Of a DNA stretch of 64,000 nucleotides, positions 9,128-18,462 are shown one piece after another; positions within the stretch are counted from its first letter, which is position 1, and every line of letters starts with the position of its first letter. The DNA lies in the NCBI RefSeq assembly GCF_041153465.1, contig NZ_CP154858.1:1116001-1180000 (forward strand), read 5' to 3'. Made by a program: the position numbers and the translations under genes. The notes beneath the pieces were generated by a model. That model did no database searches and had not been told where the DNA came from. It was given only the letters and a program-made list of their open reading frames with translations. This stretch comes from Thermohahella caldifontis (GTDB lineage: Bacteria; Pseudomonadota; Gammaproteobacteria; Pseudomonadales; Oleiphilaceae).

Positions 9128-9307
9128 TCACTCGCCGGCAGTTTCCACTACTTTCTTGCCACGATAGAAGCCGTCAGGTGTCACATGGTGACGACGATGC
9201 TTTTCGCCTGTGGTGGCATCTACGGACAGTGCCGGACCCGTCAGGGCATCATGAGAACGACGCATACCGCGACGTGAACGGGACTTTTTGTTCTGCTGAA
9301 CAGCCAT
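9128..9307 (-). CDS. rpmF: 50S ribosomal protein L32
   Basis: A 59-residue basic protein starting MAVQQNKKSRSRRGMRRSHD, the conserved L32 N-terminus, and continuing with TGEKHRRHH and GFYRGKK. It assembles into the large ribosomal subunit. The ATG at 9307 has GGAGA seven bases upstream. The zinc-binding cysteines found in some L32 forms are absent, so this is the zinc-free type. It lies between yceD and plsX, the standard order. Confidence 0.96.
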   Translation of the reverse strand: MAVQQNKKSRSRRGMRRSHDALTGPALSVDATTGEKHRRHHVTPDGFYRGKKVVETAGE

Positions 9308-9352
9308 CTAATCTCTCCTGCATTTAACAGTTCATTCAAATCGGTCAAAAAT

Positions 9353-9883
9353 CTAGTCGCCAAGCAGGGTCCGCAGCACGGCAAAAGGATTGTCTGCCGT
9401 TTCTTCAGCGCTTTCCTGCACGGGCTCAGCCACTTCTACAGCATGACAGCGATCATCGTCATGACAGGCATGCAGCGGCATGGCCAGCAATATCTCTTCT
9501 TCCAGTGCAGCCACCACATCCAGGTGCTGCTCAAGCAGCATGGGCTCACATTCCCTGGGCACCTGCCGGGCCTCTTCATCGGTCAGTGCGAAGGCGACGG
9601 ATATCCGGCCTTCCACCCGGGTCATCATCGGCTCCAGACAGCGTTGACAGATCCGGGGCACCTCGGCCACAACCTGCCCGGCCATTCTCCGCCAGCCCGA
9701 CTCATCCCGGCTGAACCGGAGCTCGGCCTGAACCTTCTGTTCCCCGAGTCGCTCATGACTGCCCGGCTCTACAGCCTCAACCACCCGCACGAGCCGGCTC
9801 AGCGGAAAGGTCACCGAGTACTGGTGCTCCGCTTCACATGCCCGACGAACATCCAGGCGATCCGGGATAGACTGCTTGATCAT
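9353..9883 (-). CDS. yceD: YceD/DUF177 family protein
   Basis: Protein of the YceD family, found next to rpmF in most bacteria; it has been linked to 23S rRNA/50S maturation in other organisms. The 176-residue protein has the family marks CQRCLEP (about residue 80), EEEILLAMPLHACH, and a C-terminus NPFAVLRTLLGD. The cysteine pairs look like a metal site. It is the first gene of the minus-strand fatty-acid run and diverges from maf. Confidence 0.88.
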   Translation of the reverse strand: MIKQSIPDRLDVRRACEAEHQYSVTFPLSRLVRVVEAVEPGSHERLGEQKVQAELRFSRDESGWRRMAGQVVAEVPRICQRCLEPMMTRVEGRISVAFALTDEEARQVPRECEPMLLEQHLDVVAALEEEILLAMPLHACHDDDRCHAVEVAEPVQESAEETADNPFAVLRTLLGD

Positions 9884-9970
9884 AAGCGCGCAATTTTAAT
9901 GAGCCGGTGTTGCAAAGTCAAAGGCAAATCCGGATACTTTTTCGCCATCCCAGATCGAGGACGTACCGGC

Positions 9971-10549
9971 ATGATTTTGCTTGCAAGCCAGTCTCCGTAC
10001 AAGCGACAACAGTTATCAGCACTGGGTCTGCCTGTCAGCTTCTGCTCTCCGGACACAGATGAATCGGCTCTGCCAGGTGAACACCCCCGCGATACAGCAC
10101 TGCGCCTTGCAGCCGCCAAGGCCGAGAACCCGGCCAGCGCCAACAGCACAGACTGGGTCATCGGCTCGGATCAAACCGCTCATCTCGAATCAGAAACACA
10201 TCTTCTGCGCAAGCCGGGCAGCATCGAAGCGGCCATTGAGCAGCTCACATACTGTTCCGGGCAGACAGTACTGTTTCATTCGGGCATTGCCGTTCGTCCT
10301 CCCGGAACAAGGGCAGCCCGCGTGGCAGTTGAGACAGTCCGGGTCCGCTTCCGGAATCTGGACAAGGAGACGATCTCTCGCTACATCAGAAAGGAGATGC
10401 CACTGGACTGTGTGGGCGCCTTCAAGTGCGAGGGATTAGGTATCAGCCTGTTCGAATCCATTGAATCCCGTGATCCCACAGCCTTGGTGGGGCTGCCGAT
10501 GATCGCCCTGTGCCGCCTGCTGCGCGAGGCCGGACTGACAATTCCGTAA
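9971..10549 (+). CDS. maf: Maf family nucleoside triphosphate pyrophosphatase (YceF type)
   Basis: House-cleaning pyrophosphatase; the YceF subgroup acts on m7GTP. The 192-residue protein begins ILLASQSPYKRQQL and has the GSDQ and GAFKCEG(L/I) motifs of this subgroup. The frame is open back to 9443, antisense to yceD, but ATG 9971 begins at the conserved N-terminus and has GAGG upstream. It is the only plus-strand gene in this stretch and converges on sppA with a 6-base gap. Confidence 0.9.
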   Translation: MILLASQSPYKRQQLSALGLPVSFCSPDTDESALPGEHPRDTALRLAAAKAENPASANSTDWVIGSDQTAHLESETHLLRKPGSIEAAIEQLTYCSGQTVLFHSGIAVRPPGTRAARVAVETVRVRFRNLDKETISRYIRKEMPLDCVGAFKCEGLGISLFESIESRDPTALVGLPMIALCRLLREAGLTIP

Positions 10550-10555
10550 CAGACC

Positions 10556-11518
10556 TCAACGCAACTGAATGGCTGTTCCGGACGCCGCGCGATACAGCCC
10601 CTCCGCAAACGATGCCCCCAGCCGGGACACCAGAGTTTCAAAAGGATCCGGCCTCGGTGTGTAATTCACGGTCTCTTCCTCACCGACAATCTCCCGGGCC
10701 ACATAACCGGCGCTTCCGAGCCCGTCTATCAACCCAAGCGCCAACGCCTGCTCGCCGGTCCAGACCAAACCTGAAAACAGTTCCGGTGCAGGCTTCAGAC
10801 GATCCCCTCGCCCCTTCTTCACCTGCTCGATAAACTGCTTGTGCGTGGTATTGAGCACTTCTTTCCAGAAGGCCACTTCATCCTCTTTCAGCGGGCTGAA
10901 CGGATCCAGGAACGCCTTGTGCTCACCGGCCGTGAAAATACGTCGCTCCACGCCCAGCTTTCTGATCGCCTCATGGAAGCCGAAACCCGAGGCCGTTACA
11001 CCGATGGATCCCACCAGACTGGCCTTGTCGGCGTAGATTTCGTCCGCCGCCGCGGCAATATAGTAGGCACCGGATGCCCCCAGATCACTGATGACAGCGT
11101 ACACCTTCTTGTCGGGATACTGATCCCGGAGACGTCGTATCTCATCATAGACGTAACCCGCCTGTACCGGGCTGCCCCCGGGACTGTTTATACGCAAAAT
11201 GACCGCCTTGGCATTCTCTGCCTCAAAGGCATCACGAAGCCCCTGAACGATCGTATCCGCATTTGCCTGCTCATCGGCTGCGATGACGCCGTTAATGTCA
11301 ATAACCGCCGTGTGCGGGCCGTGAACAAGACCGGAAGAAGGCGTCATGCCTTTTGCCAGAAGCACCAGCAACACGAACAAATAGACAAAGGTCAGCAGCT
11401 TGAAAAGAATTCCCCAGCGCCGCGCCCGCTTCTGCTCCCTGAAAGACTCCATAAGCATACGCTCGATCACCTGCCACTCCCGCTCACTCTGCGGTCGGTC
11501 GTTCATCCATTCACTCAT
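10556..11518 (-). CDS. sppA: S49 family signal peptide peptidase SppA-like protease
   Basis: Membrane-anchored serine protease that degrades cleaved signal peptides. The 320-residue (short form) protein has one TM helix (about residues 37-59, LLTFVYLFVLLVLL), the INSPGGSP oxyanion region, the nucleophile Ser in DLGASGAYYIA, the GSIGV motif, and the general-base Lys in GEHKAFLDPF. It lies four bases after the HAD gene, suggesting rluC-HAD-sppA are co-transcribed. Confidence 0.92.
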   Translation of the reverse strand: MSEWMNDRPQSEREWQVIERMLMESFREQKRARRWGILFKLLTFVYLFVLLVLLAKGMTPSSGLVHGPHTAVIDINGVIAADEQANADTIVQGLRDAFEAENAKAVILRINSPGGSPVQAGYVYDEIRRLRDQYPDKKVYAVISDLGASGAYYIAAAADEIYADKASLVGSIGVTASGFGFHEAIRKLGVERRIFTAGEHKAFLDPFSPLKEDEVAFWKEVLNTTHKQFIEQVKKGRGDRLKPAPELFSGLVWTGEQALALGLIDGLGSAGYVAREIVGEEETVNYTPRPDPFETLVSRLGASFAEGLYRAASGTAIQLR

Positions 11519-11521
11519 CGG

Positions 11522-12190
11522 TTATCTGCTCTCCAGAACCTCAAAAAGTTGAGTCATACGCTCCAGTATTGCCAAAGGCTGCCACTGAATCAACCGTGAC
11601 GGGTCATGGGCTCCATATCCGACAGCCACTGCCGGTACCTTGGCACGCTGCGCCATTTCCAGATCGTACTCGGTATCCCCGACCATGATCATCTCATGCG
11701 CCTCCAACCCCGTCGCAGCCCGGATATCCCACAACATCTGCGGATGCGGCTTGCTCCGGCTTTCGTCCGCACAACGGGTGATCTCGAACAGGGCAGCCAG
11801 ATCCAGCCCCCTGAGCACCCGATCCAGCCCGGGCCGGCTCTTGCCGGTCGCTATGGCGAGACGATACCCGGCGGCACGCAGCCTTTCCAGTGTGTCCATC
11901 GCACCTTCAAACAAATCTTCCCGCGTGGGCGTGACGGAAAAGAAAATCTCCGCGTATGCCTTTCGAAAACTTTCGATATCCCTTGACGAACGCTCGCCGA
12001 ACAGCGCAACGATGGACTCCCGCATCCCCAGACCGATAATGTTTCTCGCCGCGTCATCTCCCGGCCACGGCCAGACCAACTGATCTGCCGCTGTCTTCAG
12101 GGCATGAACGATATGTCCCGTGGAGTCCAGCAGGGTACCATCCCAGTCAAAGACCACCATGCGGACACGCTTGACGTCAGGCTTCTGCAT
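11522..12190 (-). CDS. HAD family hydrolase, phosphoglycolate phosphatase-like
   Basis: Haloacid-dehalogenase superfamily phosphatase. Motif I is FDWDGTLLDS, motif II is the TGKS segment, motif III the Lys in SKPHP, and motif IV GDTEYDLEMA. The helical cap between motifs I and II places it in subfamily I, near phosphoglycolate phosphatase; the substrate is not known. ATG 12190 is chosen because GGAGG lies six to seven bases upstream; it overlaps rluC by 14 bases. Genes of this type often follow rluC in gammaproteobacteria. Confidence 0.87.
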   Translation of the reverse strand: MQKPDVKRVRMVVFDWDGTLLDSTGHIVHALKTAADQLVWPWPGDDAARNIIGLGMRESIVALFGERSSRDIESFRKAYAEIFFSVTPTREDLFEGAMDTLERLRAAGYRLAIATGKSRPGLDRVLRGLDLAALFEITRCADESRSKPHPQMLWDIRAATGLEAHEMIMVGDTEYDLEMAQRAKVPAVAVGYGAHDPSRLIQWQPLAILERMTQLFEVLESR

Positions 12191-13118
12191 GCCAATCCTC
12201 CAGCTCCCACGGCGCTTCAAATGTCATGGACCCCTTGCCCCAAGGGAAGGTCAGCTTGCGCGCGTGCAGACACAAACGGTTCAGTCCGCGCTTCGCCCAC
12301 TCCCGATTGACCGCATCCTCCCCGTACTTGGTATCACCGATAATCGGACAGCCTGCAAATTGTGCATGCACCCTGATCTGATGGGTTCGACCTGTCAGCG
12401 GAAAGGCCTGAACCAACGTCACCCCATCCTCAAAACGTACCGGAACAAACCGGGTTTCGCTTGGCTTGCCATCTGCCAGGACACGAACAACACGCTCCCC
12501 GGAACGGAGCGTGTTCTTCTTCAGGGGGGCAGTAATCACAGACCTGTGCCTGGGCCAACGACCCTGCACCCAGGCCAGATACACTTTTTCGGTGGAGCGA
12601 TCCCGGAAAGCATCGTGAAGGCGCATCAGTGCCTTGCGATTCCTGGCCATCACGAGGACGCCTGATGTGTCCCGATCCAGCCGATGCGCCAGCTCGAGAA
12701 AGCGGGCATCCGGCCGGAGTTCCCGAAACATTTCGATCACGCCAAGCTGAATTCCGCTTCCACCATGCACAGCGAGACCCGCAGGCTTGTTGACCACCAG
12801 CAAATGTTCATCTTCGTATATCACGCTATCCTCAAGCTGAGCAGCACGGGTTCCGGGCACTGCGGGCAAGGAACGCTCTGCGTCCTGCTTTACGGGAGGA
12901 ATGCGCACTTCATCTCCCGCCTGCAACTTCTGCATGCTCTTGGCCCTGCGTCCATTGACCCGCACCTGTCCGGTTCGCACCAGCTTGTAAACGATACTCC
13001 GCGGAACCCCCTTCAGATGACCAAGGAGGAAATTGTCCAGGCGCTGCCCTGCGTGATCGCGGCTCACCGAAACGTGCCGGACCCCCTGATGTGTCTTGTC
13101 CAAATCAAATAACCCCAT
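12177..13118 (-). CDS. rluC: 23S rRNA pseudouridine(955/2504/2580) synthase RluC
   Basis: Makes three pseudouridines in 23S rRNA. It has an N-terminal S4 domain (GQRLDNFLLGHLKGVP, VRVNGRR) and the RluA-family catalytic domain with the nucleophile Asp in HRLDRDTSG, followed by GRTHQIRVH. ATG 13118 gives a 313-residue protein matching E. coli RluC; the frame runs further to 13205 without support. It diverges from rne, as in E. coli. Confidence 0.93.
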   Translation of the reverse strand: MGLFDLDKTHQGVRHVSVSRDHAGQRLDNFLLGHLKGVPRSIVYKLVRTGQVRVNGRRAKSMQKLQAGDEVRIPPVKQDAERSLPAVPGTRAAQLEDSVIYEDEHLLVVNKPAGLAVHGGSGIQLGVIEMFRELRPDARFLELAHRLDRDTSGVLVMARNRKALMRLHDAFRDRSTEKVYLAWVQGRWPRHRSVITAPLKKNTLRSGERVVRVLADGKPSETRFVPVRFEDGVTLVQAFPLTGRTHQIRVHAQFAGCPIIGDTKYGEDAVNREWAKRGLNRLCLHARKLTFPWGKGSMTFEAPWELEDWHAEA

Positions 13119-13142
13119 TGACAAAAAGGCTGGCGCCTGCAA

Positions 13143-13171
13143 TTGATCGGCCCGGCCTTTACTGCTATATT
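13143..13171 (+). promoter_or_regulatory. candidate rne promoter
   Basis: TTGATC (13143-13148), exactly 17 bases, and TATATT (13166-13171). Transcription from here would give a leader of about 440 bases before the rne ATG, similar in scale to the long E. coli rne leader. Confidence 0.45.
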
Positions 13172-13177
13172 CCAGAG

Positions 13178-13621
13178 TTGGAACGTCAGTCCCGCCACTG
13201 AACATACGGTCGGTGCATTATAAACGTTCCGGACAGGATTATTCAGTTTCCGTGCCTTTTTCTATGCACGGGACACTTTAATGAAGAAAACGGGCGATCG
13301 GGCCCGGTGAATTTGCGCGGCAATGCCGGCACAGAAAGCAATACAGGTTTTGATGAGTACCGTTTGTACAACAGAACGGTACTCCGGATTAACAGGCGGA
13401 CACCTTGCCTGAATGCAGACAGACCCATACACCGGGCAGCCAGTCAGGCCGTCGCCAGGCGACACCTTGTGTAGAAGTAGTTAGCGCTGAACGCCCAGCC
13501 ACTCGCGGGGCGCGCGATTTGGCATACCTGCTGGAAACAGGCTCTGCAGACAATCTGGGACCTTCCGCTGCATGTGCTGGCAGTGCTCGCGCCTGAACGA
13601 CTCAGGAGCACTGACAGTTTT
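13178..13621 (+). promoter_or_regulatory. long rne leader with hairpins
   Basis: About 500 bases between rluC and rne with no supportable gene. It holds a perfect 10-bp hairpin (GAGTACCGTT 13355-13364 with AACGGTACTC 13375-13384), a 6-bp hairpin (CCGTGC/GCACGG, 13250-13271) and a compact GTCGC-CAG-GCGAC stem near 13449. In E. coli RNase E binds structures in its own leader to control its mRNA; these hairpins are candidates for the same role, by analogy only. Confidence 0.5.
13217..13222 (-). promoter_or_regulatory. perfect -10 box upstream of rluC
   Basis: TATAAT on the minus strand about 95 bases before the rluC ATG. The matching -35 region is poor, so this is only a candidate, but it lies in the right place for an rluC-HAD-sppA transcript and faces away from the candidate rne promoter. 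Confidence 0.35.
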
Positions 13622-16600
13622 ATGAAACGCATGCTGATTAACGCAACCCAGCCGGAAGAGCTGCGCGTTGCACTCGTGGACGGTCAACGGCTGTACGATC
13701 TGGATATTGAAGCCGCCTCCCGCGAACAGAAAAAATCCAACATTTACAAAGGCCGGATCACACGGATCGAGCCCAGCCTCGAAGCCGCATTTGTCGACTT
13801 TGGCGCCGAACGCCACGGCTTCCTGCCACTGAAGGAAATTTCAAAAGAGTACTTCAAAACCAAACCTCAGCGTGGCAGCAAGCCGAATATCCGTGAATTG
13901 CTGAGCGAAGGTCAGGAAGTTATCGTTCAGGTGGACAAGGAAGAACGTGGCAACAAGGGCGCAGCGCTGACCACTTTCATCTCCCTGCCGGGGCGGTACC
14001 TCGTCCTGATGCCGAACAATCCACGTGCCGGGGTATATCCCGCCGCATCGAGGGGGAAGATCGCGAAGCCCTGAAGGCCGCAATGGCCGGAGTCAACACA
14101 CCCTCTGACATGGGGGTCATTGTACGGACCGCAGGCGTGGGCAAAACCACTGAACAGCTTCAGTGGGACCTCGATTATCTGCTGCAACTCTGGAACAGTA
14201 TCGAGGCAGCCTGCGAATCACGCAAGGCACCCTTTCTGGTATACCAGGAAAGCAATGTTGTTATCCGTGCCATTCGCGACTACCTGCGCCAAGACATCGG
14301 CGAGGTACTGATCGACAAGCCGGAAGTCTATGAAGAGGCCCTGAGCTTCGTCCGCGCAGTCATGCCGGCCTTCGAAAGCAAGCTCAAGCTCTACACGGAT
14401 GACATTCCCCTCTTCAACCGTTATCAGATCGAGTCTCAGATCGAAACCGCATTTCAGCGTGAAGTCAAATTGCCGTCCGGTGGCTCAATTGTCATCGATC
14501 CGACTGAAGCACTCGTCTCCATCGACATCAACTCGAGCAAGGCCACCAAGGGTGGTGACATTGAAGAAACCGCACTCCAGACCAACCTGGAAGCTGCAGA
14601 CGAAATTGCCCGTCAGCTCCGCTTGCGGGATATGGGCGGCCTGATTGTTATCGATTTCATCGACATGGGGCCGGCCAAGAATCAGCGTGAAGTGGAAAAC
14701 CGCCTCAAAAAGGCCCTGGAACTGGATCGCGCCCGGGTACAGGTTGGCAAGATCTCCCGCTTCGGCCTGCTGGAAATGTCCCGGCAGCGGTTGAGACCCT
14801 CGCTTGAAGAGACACGAACGGAAACCTGCCCGCGCTGTGCCGGTCACGGCACCATCAGGACGATTGAGAGCCTTGCCTTGTCAATTCTTCGACTCATCCA
14901 GGAAGAGGCATTCAAGGAGCGTACGGCTGAAGTCCGCGCCATCTGCCCGGTGACGGTTGCGACCTACCTGTTGAACGAAAAGCGGATTCAGCTGGCCCGG
15001 ATTGAAAAGCGTCATGGTGTACGGGTATTGGTTGTTCCCAGCCAAACCATGGAAACACCATCCTTTGAAGTTGAGCGCGTTCGGGACGACAACGAGGAAG
15101 TCAATCAGACCAGCTACAAGCTTGCACCGGCCGAGGAGGATGATATCGAAATTCATCGCTCTGCCACCCCCACCGAGGCGGTTCGCCAGGAAGCAGCAGT
15201 TAAAAGCATCGCGCCTGCACAACCGGCACCTCCCGGAGCCGAAGCGACCAAACCGGAGCCGGCAGCCGAAAAGCCGCTGAGTTTCTGGGCCCGTCTGCGA
15301 GCCTGGTTCAAGGGCGAAACCGGTGCAGTCAAACCTGCTGCTCCCGCCAAGCCGGAACCGACAAAGCCGGTTCAGCGCCGGCAGGCAAGCGGTACCAGCT
15401 CCAATGTCAAAAACCGCAACAATCCGCGCAACCGCAACAGGCAGTCGGACAACCAGGAGTCTTCCCGAAACACTTCGGCGCGAACGTCTGACAATGCGCA
15501 ACGCAAGGACGCCACCAAAGAAGATTCCGGCAATACAGCCTCAACCAGCAACCGGAGTGGTCAGGCAGGGCGCAAGCGCCAGCGTAACCGTAACCGGAAT
15601 GACAACCGTACTGCGGCGCGTCAGGACACTCAGGAAAGCCCGACAGCCAAAGCGGGCAACACAGTTGAAACGGCATCCGGCGAAGCAGCGTCTGAATTTG
15701 CACGCCCACGCAGGGATCGGTCAAGCAGGCCGGCAGAGCCGCGTGATCGGCGACCAGTCACCACGGAAAATGCAGAACCGGTGACCGCTACAGAACCCCG
15801 TGCAGAGGCCTCCCCGGCTCCGAAGGAGATGCAGGCACCCACAGAGAGCACGGTATCGGCTCAGACCACAGAGCAGCCATCCTCCCCATCCGTCGGTGAG
15901 GAAAAGATCAGTACAGCAACGCAGGCAACGGCTGCAGACAGCGCAGAGCCGGCAGAGACCAAGACAGCAGGCTCCGGGTCATCGCCTGCCCAGGCGCAGC
16001 CCCGCTCTGAAGAGACGACTGATACCGCCGGCGAAAATGCGGGAGATGCCAAAGACAAATCCGGATCAGAGGGGCGCCCGTCACGCAGGCGCAGCCGCGG
16101 TGGCCGGAACCGCAATCGCAATCGCTCTGCGACAACCAGGGAGCAGCAGGACGACAGCCCAAGTGAAACAACGGAAAAGAAGGCATCCGAAACCACGACA
16201 AACAATAGTGAAGGCGAAGCAAAGCCGGTGGCAGACAAGGTGACGGATCAGCCAGAACCGACCACGTCACCTGAGCGCCCGTCCGAGCTCGTGCAGAAAG
16301 CGGCCCAGGAGACTCATGATGCAGAAAAAGCCAATGTGACCGCATCAGAAGAGGCGGCGCCAGCAGGTGAAAAGCAGCAGGGCTCCGCAAGGGGTACGGC
16401 ATCCCGGACACCAACCGCATCACCGGTAGCCACACCGGTCGCCGAAACCAGCAACGAGACGCCTGCCACCGGGGCAGAGCATACCCCGGAGAAAAAGGCA
16501 CAACCTGCCACCGATACGAAAGCTGAAGAGGCGTCATCACCGGAAGCCACCAAAAAGGACAGTCGCGAGAAAGCTGCCGAGATATCTGACGAGGAGACCG

Positions 16601-16776
16601 CAAGTGAGTCGGCACGTGACGCTCAGAGTCCCCAAACACCCCGCATCCCCTCCAGGCGGCGCGCCCCCAATGATCCGAGACTTCGCCGCCAGAGTCAGAC
16701 CGGGCAAAGCGGGACCTCCGGCGAACAGCTGACAGATACAACAACTGAAGACAGCTCCGGTACGCCTTCCAATTGA
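13622..16776 (+). pseudogene. rne: ribonuclease E, reading frame broken by one missing base
   Basis: Essential endoribonuclease and degradosome scaffold. The first frame (from ATG 13622, MKRMLINATQPEEL) covers the RNase H-like/S1 part and stops at 14074; the second covers the rest of the catalytic domain, the CPRC zinc-link motif and the C-terminal scaffold. Adding one G to the GGGG run at 14030-14033 joins them as AGGISRRIEG-like sequence and gives about 1051 residues (E. coli 1061). The C-terminal half is low-complexity with an amphipathic membrane-targeting-like helix (15280-15312, SFWARLRAWFKG), Arg-rich RNA-binding stretches and a PNDPR motif (16666-16680). A real knock-out is unlikely. 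Confidence 0.93.
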
Positions 16777-16784
16777 GACCATCA

Positions 16785-16803
16785 GCCGGGCTTCGTGCCC
16801 GGC
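16785..16803 (+). terminator. weak terminator-like hairpin after rne
   Basis: GCCGGGC/GCCCGGC stem with a TTCGT loop nine bases after the rne stop. The following bases are only partly T-rich (ACCTTTCTCC), so it may be a weak terminator or an mRNA end stabiliser before the UPF0149 gene. Confidence 0.45.
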
Positions 16804-16834
16804 ACCTTTCTCCACCCGACCAGGATAACCCAAA

Positions 16835-17356
16835 ATGGATGACAGCCTGATCCAGTTACTAGAGGAACGCCTGTTTCAGGACAGCTATCCGGACGCACTG
16901 GATTTCTTCGGCGTTCACGGACTGCTGACAGCAGAAAGCATCGCTCAGACTTCCCTGGACGACGACCTGTTTCTGGAGCTGGTGTTTGGCGAAACACCAA
17001 AGTCACCCGATGCGGAACTTGCGCCCCTGAACGAAGCACGCAGGGCCGTGCGGACAGCGTTCAGTGCTGCACTCCTGGAGGACCTGCCACCCCCCCTGCC
17101 CCCGGAAGTCATGGAGGATGAAGAGGCACGGCTAAATTGGTGCTCCGGATTCATGGAGGCTGTGGATGGCGCCGGCCTGTTTCTGACGGAAGCCCGGGAG
17201 CAACAGGAGCAGATTGCTCAACTGCTTGTTCCGGTCGTCACTTTTGCCGAGGAAAACCCAGAAGACATCCCTGATGCGCTGGCTGTTCAGCTACTGGAGC
17301 AACTGCAGGATAACCTGCTTGACCTGTACCTGCTCATTCATGCCACCCAGAACTGA
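16835..17356 (+). CDS. UPF0149 (YecA/YgfB)-like protein
   Basis: A 173-residue acidic, largely helical protein. The segment LNWCSGFMEAVD and the helical C-terminal half resemble the YecA/YgfB (UPF0149) family, whose members have no settled general function. There is no C-terminal SEC-C zinc motif. It follows rne and its last codons overlap the convergent cardiolipin-synthase-like gene by 19 bases. The family call is from pattern only. Confidence 0.55.
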   Translation: MDDSLIQLLEERLFQDSYPDALDFFGVHGLLTAESIAQTSLDDDLFLELVFGETPKSPDAELAPLNEARRAVRTAFSAALLEDLPPPLPPEVMEDEEARLNWCSGFMEAVDGAGLFLTEAREQQEQIAQLLVPVVTFAEENPEDIPDALAVQLLEQLQDNLLDLYLLIHATQN

Positions 17357-18462
17357 TATAGCGTCCGTTCTACGGACGCAATAAGGCGCGCCAGCCAGCG
17401 CACCCATAGCGGTGCCTGTGCCAGCGGATCCCGATCGAGCCTTTGCGCTGATCTCAGCCAGCCGGATACCCGTTCGGCTGCCTGCCTGGCAAATGCCCGA
17501 TCCCAGACTTCCTGATTCGCTTCCAGTGCGAGCATCTGAGTCCAGTGATCCAGGTTGCAGGATCCCACACTTGCCCAATCATCCACGATTACCACTTTTG
17601 CATGAATGAAACTCGGGGCATACTCATAGACCCGTACCCCGCGACGAATCAGCTTGCTGATGTGCTGCCAAGCTGCATAACGGACAGCAGGATGGTCGTT
17701 GTACGGACCCGGCACGAGCACACAGACATCCACTCCACGCCAGGCCGCATGCCGCAGTGCACGCCTCAGCCGCCTTGATGTCACGAAATAAGGCGTGACA
17801 ATCCAGACCCGCTCCCTTGCCTTGCGTACTCGCTGCAAAAGAGACCGGAACAGATCCTGCCGCTGACGTCCCTGAGAAAAGGCCAGCCTGCAGACCGAAG
17901 TGCCGGAATCACCTGCTACAGGACGCATGGTCTCGACTTCGCCTCCGCAGCGACGCCAGGTTCGTGCAAACAAATCCGACCAGTGCGCTGTAACCGGTCC
18001 ATCCACCTCGACACCCGCATCCATCCAGAACCCCATGCCCAGCCCCTGCCCCTTCAGACCTGCCCATTCATCTGCCAGCCCCCACCCCCCGGTGAGCAGC
18101 AGCCGGCCGTCGACCAGACACATCTTGCGATGATTTCGCCTCAGGTTGCTATACCAGGGAGACAAGCGTAACGGATTGAATATGCGCAGGTGACAACCGT
18201 GCCTCAACAGCATGCGGCTGGCCAGCCGAAGCACAGGTGCGGAGCCCACTGCGTCAAGCATGACATAAACCCTGACACCACGCTCAGCCGCCCGAACCAA
18301 TGCCTTCATGACTGACCGAAAGATCTCGCCATCACGACAATAATAGGTTTCAAACAGAATGGTATGCTGTGCACTGTCCAGTGCCGCAAGCAGACGGGTA
18401 TAGTACTCAGGACCTTCTATCCAGCGTACCGTATTTCCTGATACGGGCGGATAGGGCTTCAC
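17338..18462 (-). CDS. phospholipase D-like protein, ClsB-type cardiolipin synthase
   Basis: Contains two complete HxKxxxxD motifs, NHRKMCLVDG and IHAKVVIVDD, the double signature of the PLD/cardiolipin synthase superfamily. The 374-residue length and the absence of N-terminal TM helices resemble E. coli ClsB, which makes cardiolipin from phosphatidylglycerol (or with PE as partner). A second hydrophobic patch lies at the extreme C-terminus. It overlaps the upstream rnm stop by ATGA, so the two are translationally coupled. Confidence 0.85.
   Translation of the reverse strand: MKPYPPVSGNTVRWIEGPEYYTRLLAALDSAQHTILFETYYCRDGEIFRSVMKALVRAAERGVRVYVMLDAVGSAPVLRLASRMLLRHGCHLRIFNPLRLSPWYSNLRRNHRKMCLVDGRLLLTGGWGLADEWAGLKGQGLGMGFWMDAGVEVDGPVTAHWSDLFARTWRRCGGEVETMRPVAGDSGTSVCRLAFSQGRQRQDLFRSLLQRVRKARERVWIVTPYFVTSRRLRRALRHAAWRGVDVCVLVPGPYNDHPAVRYAAWQHISKLIRRGVRVYEYAPSFIHAKVVIVDDWASVGSCNLDHWTQMLALEANQEVWDRAFARQAAERVSGWLRSAQRLDRDPLAQAPLWVRWLARLIASVERTLYQFWVA

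Noticed and set aside
9443..9970. N-terminal extension of Maf running antisense to yceD
   Set aside because: Maf's conserved N-terminus begins at ATG 9971 with a ribosome site; the upstream part has no similarity and overlaps a real gene.
14030..14074. Programmed -1/+1 frameshifting in rne
   Set aside because: No slippery heptamer with a downstream structure is evident, RNase E is not known to use it, and three other genes in the window carry similar single-base losses at G/C runs.
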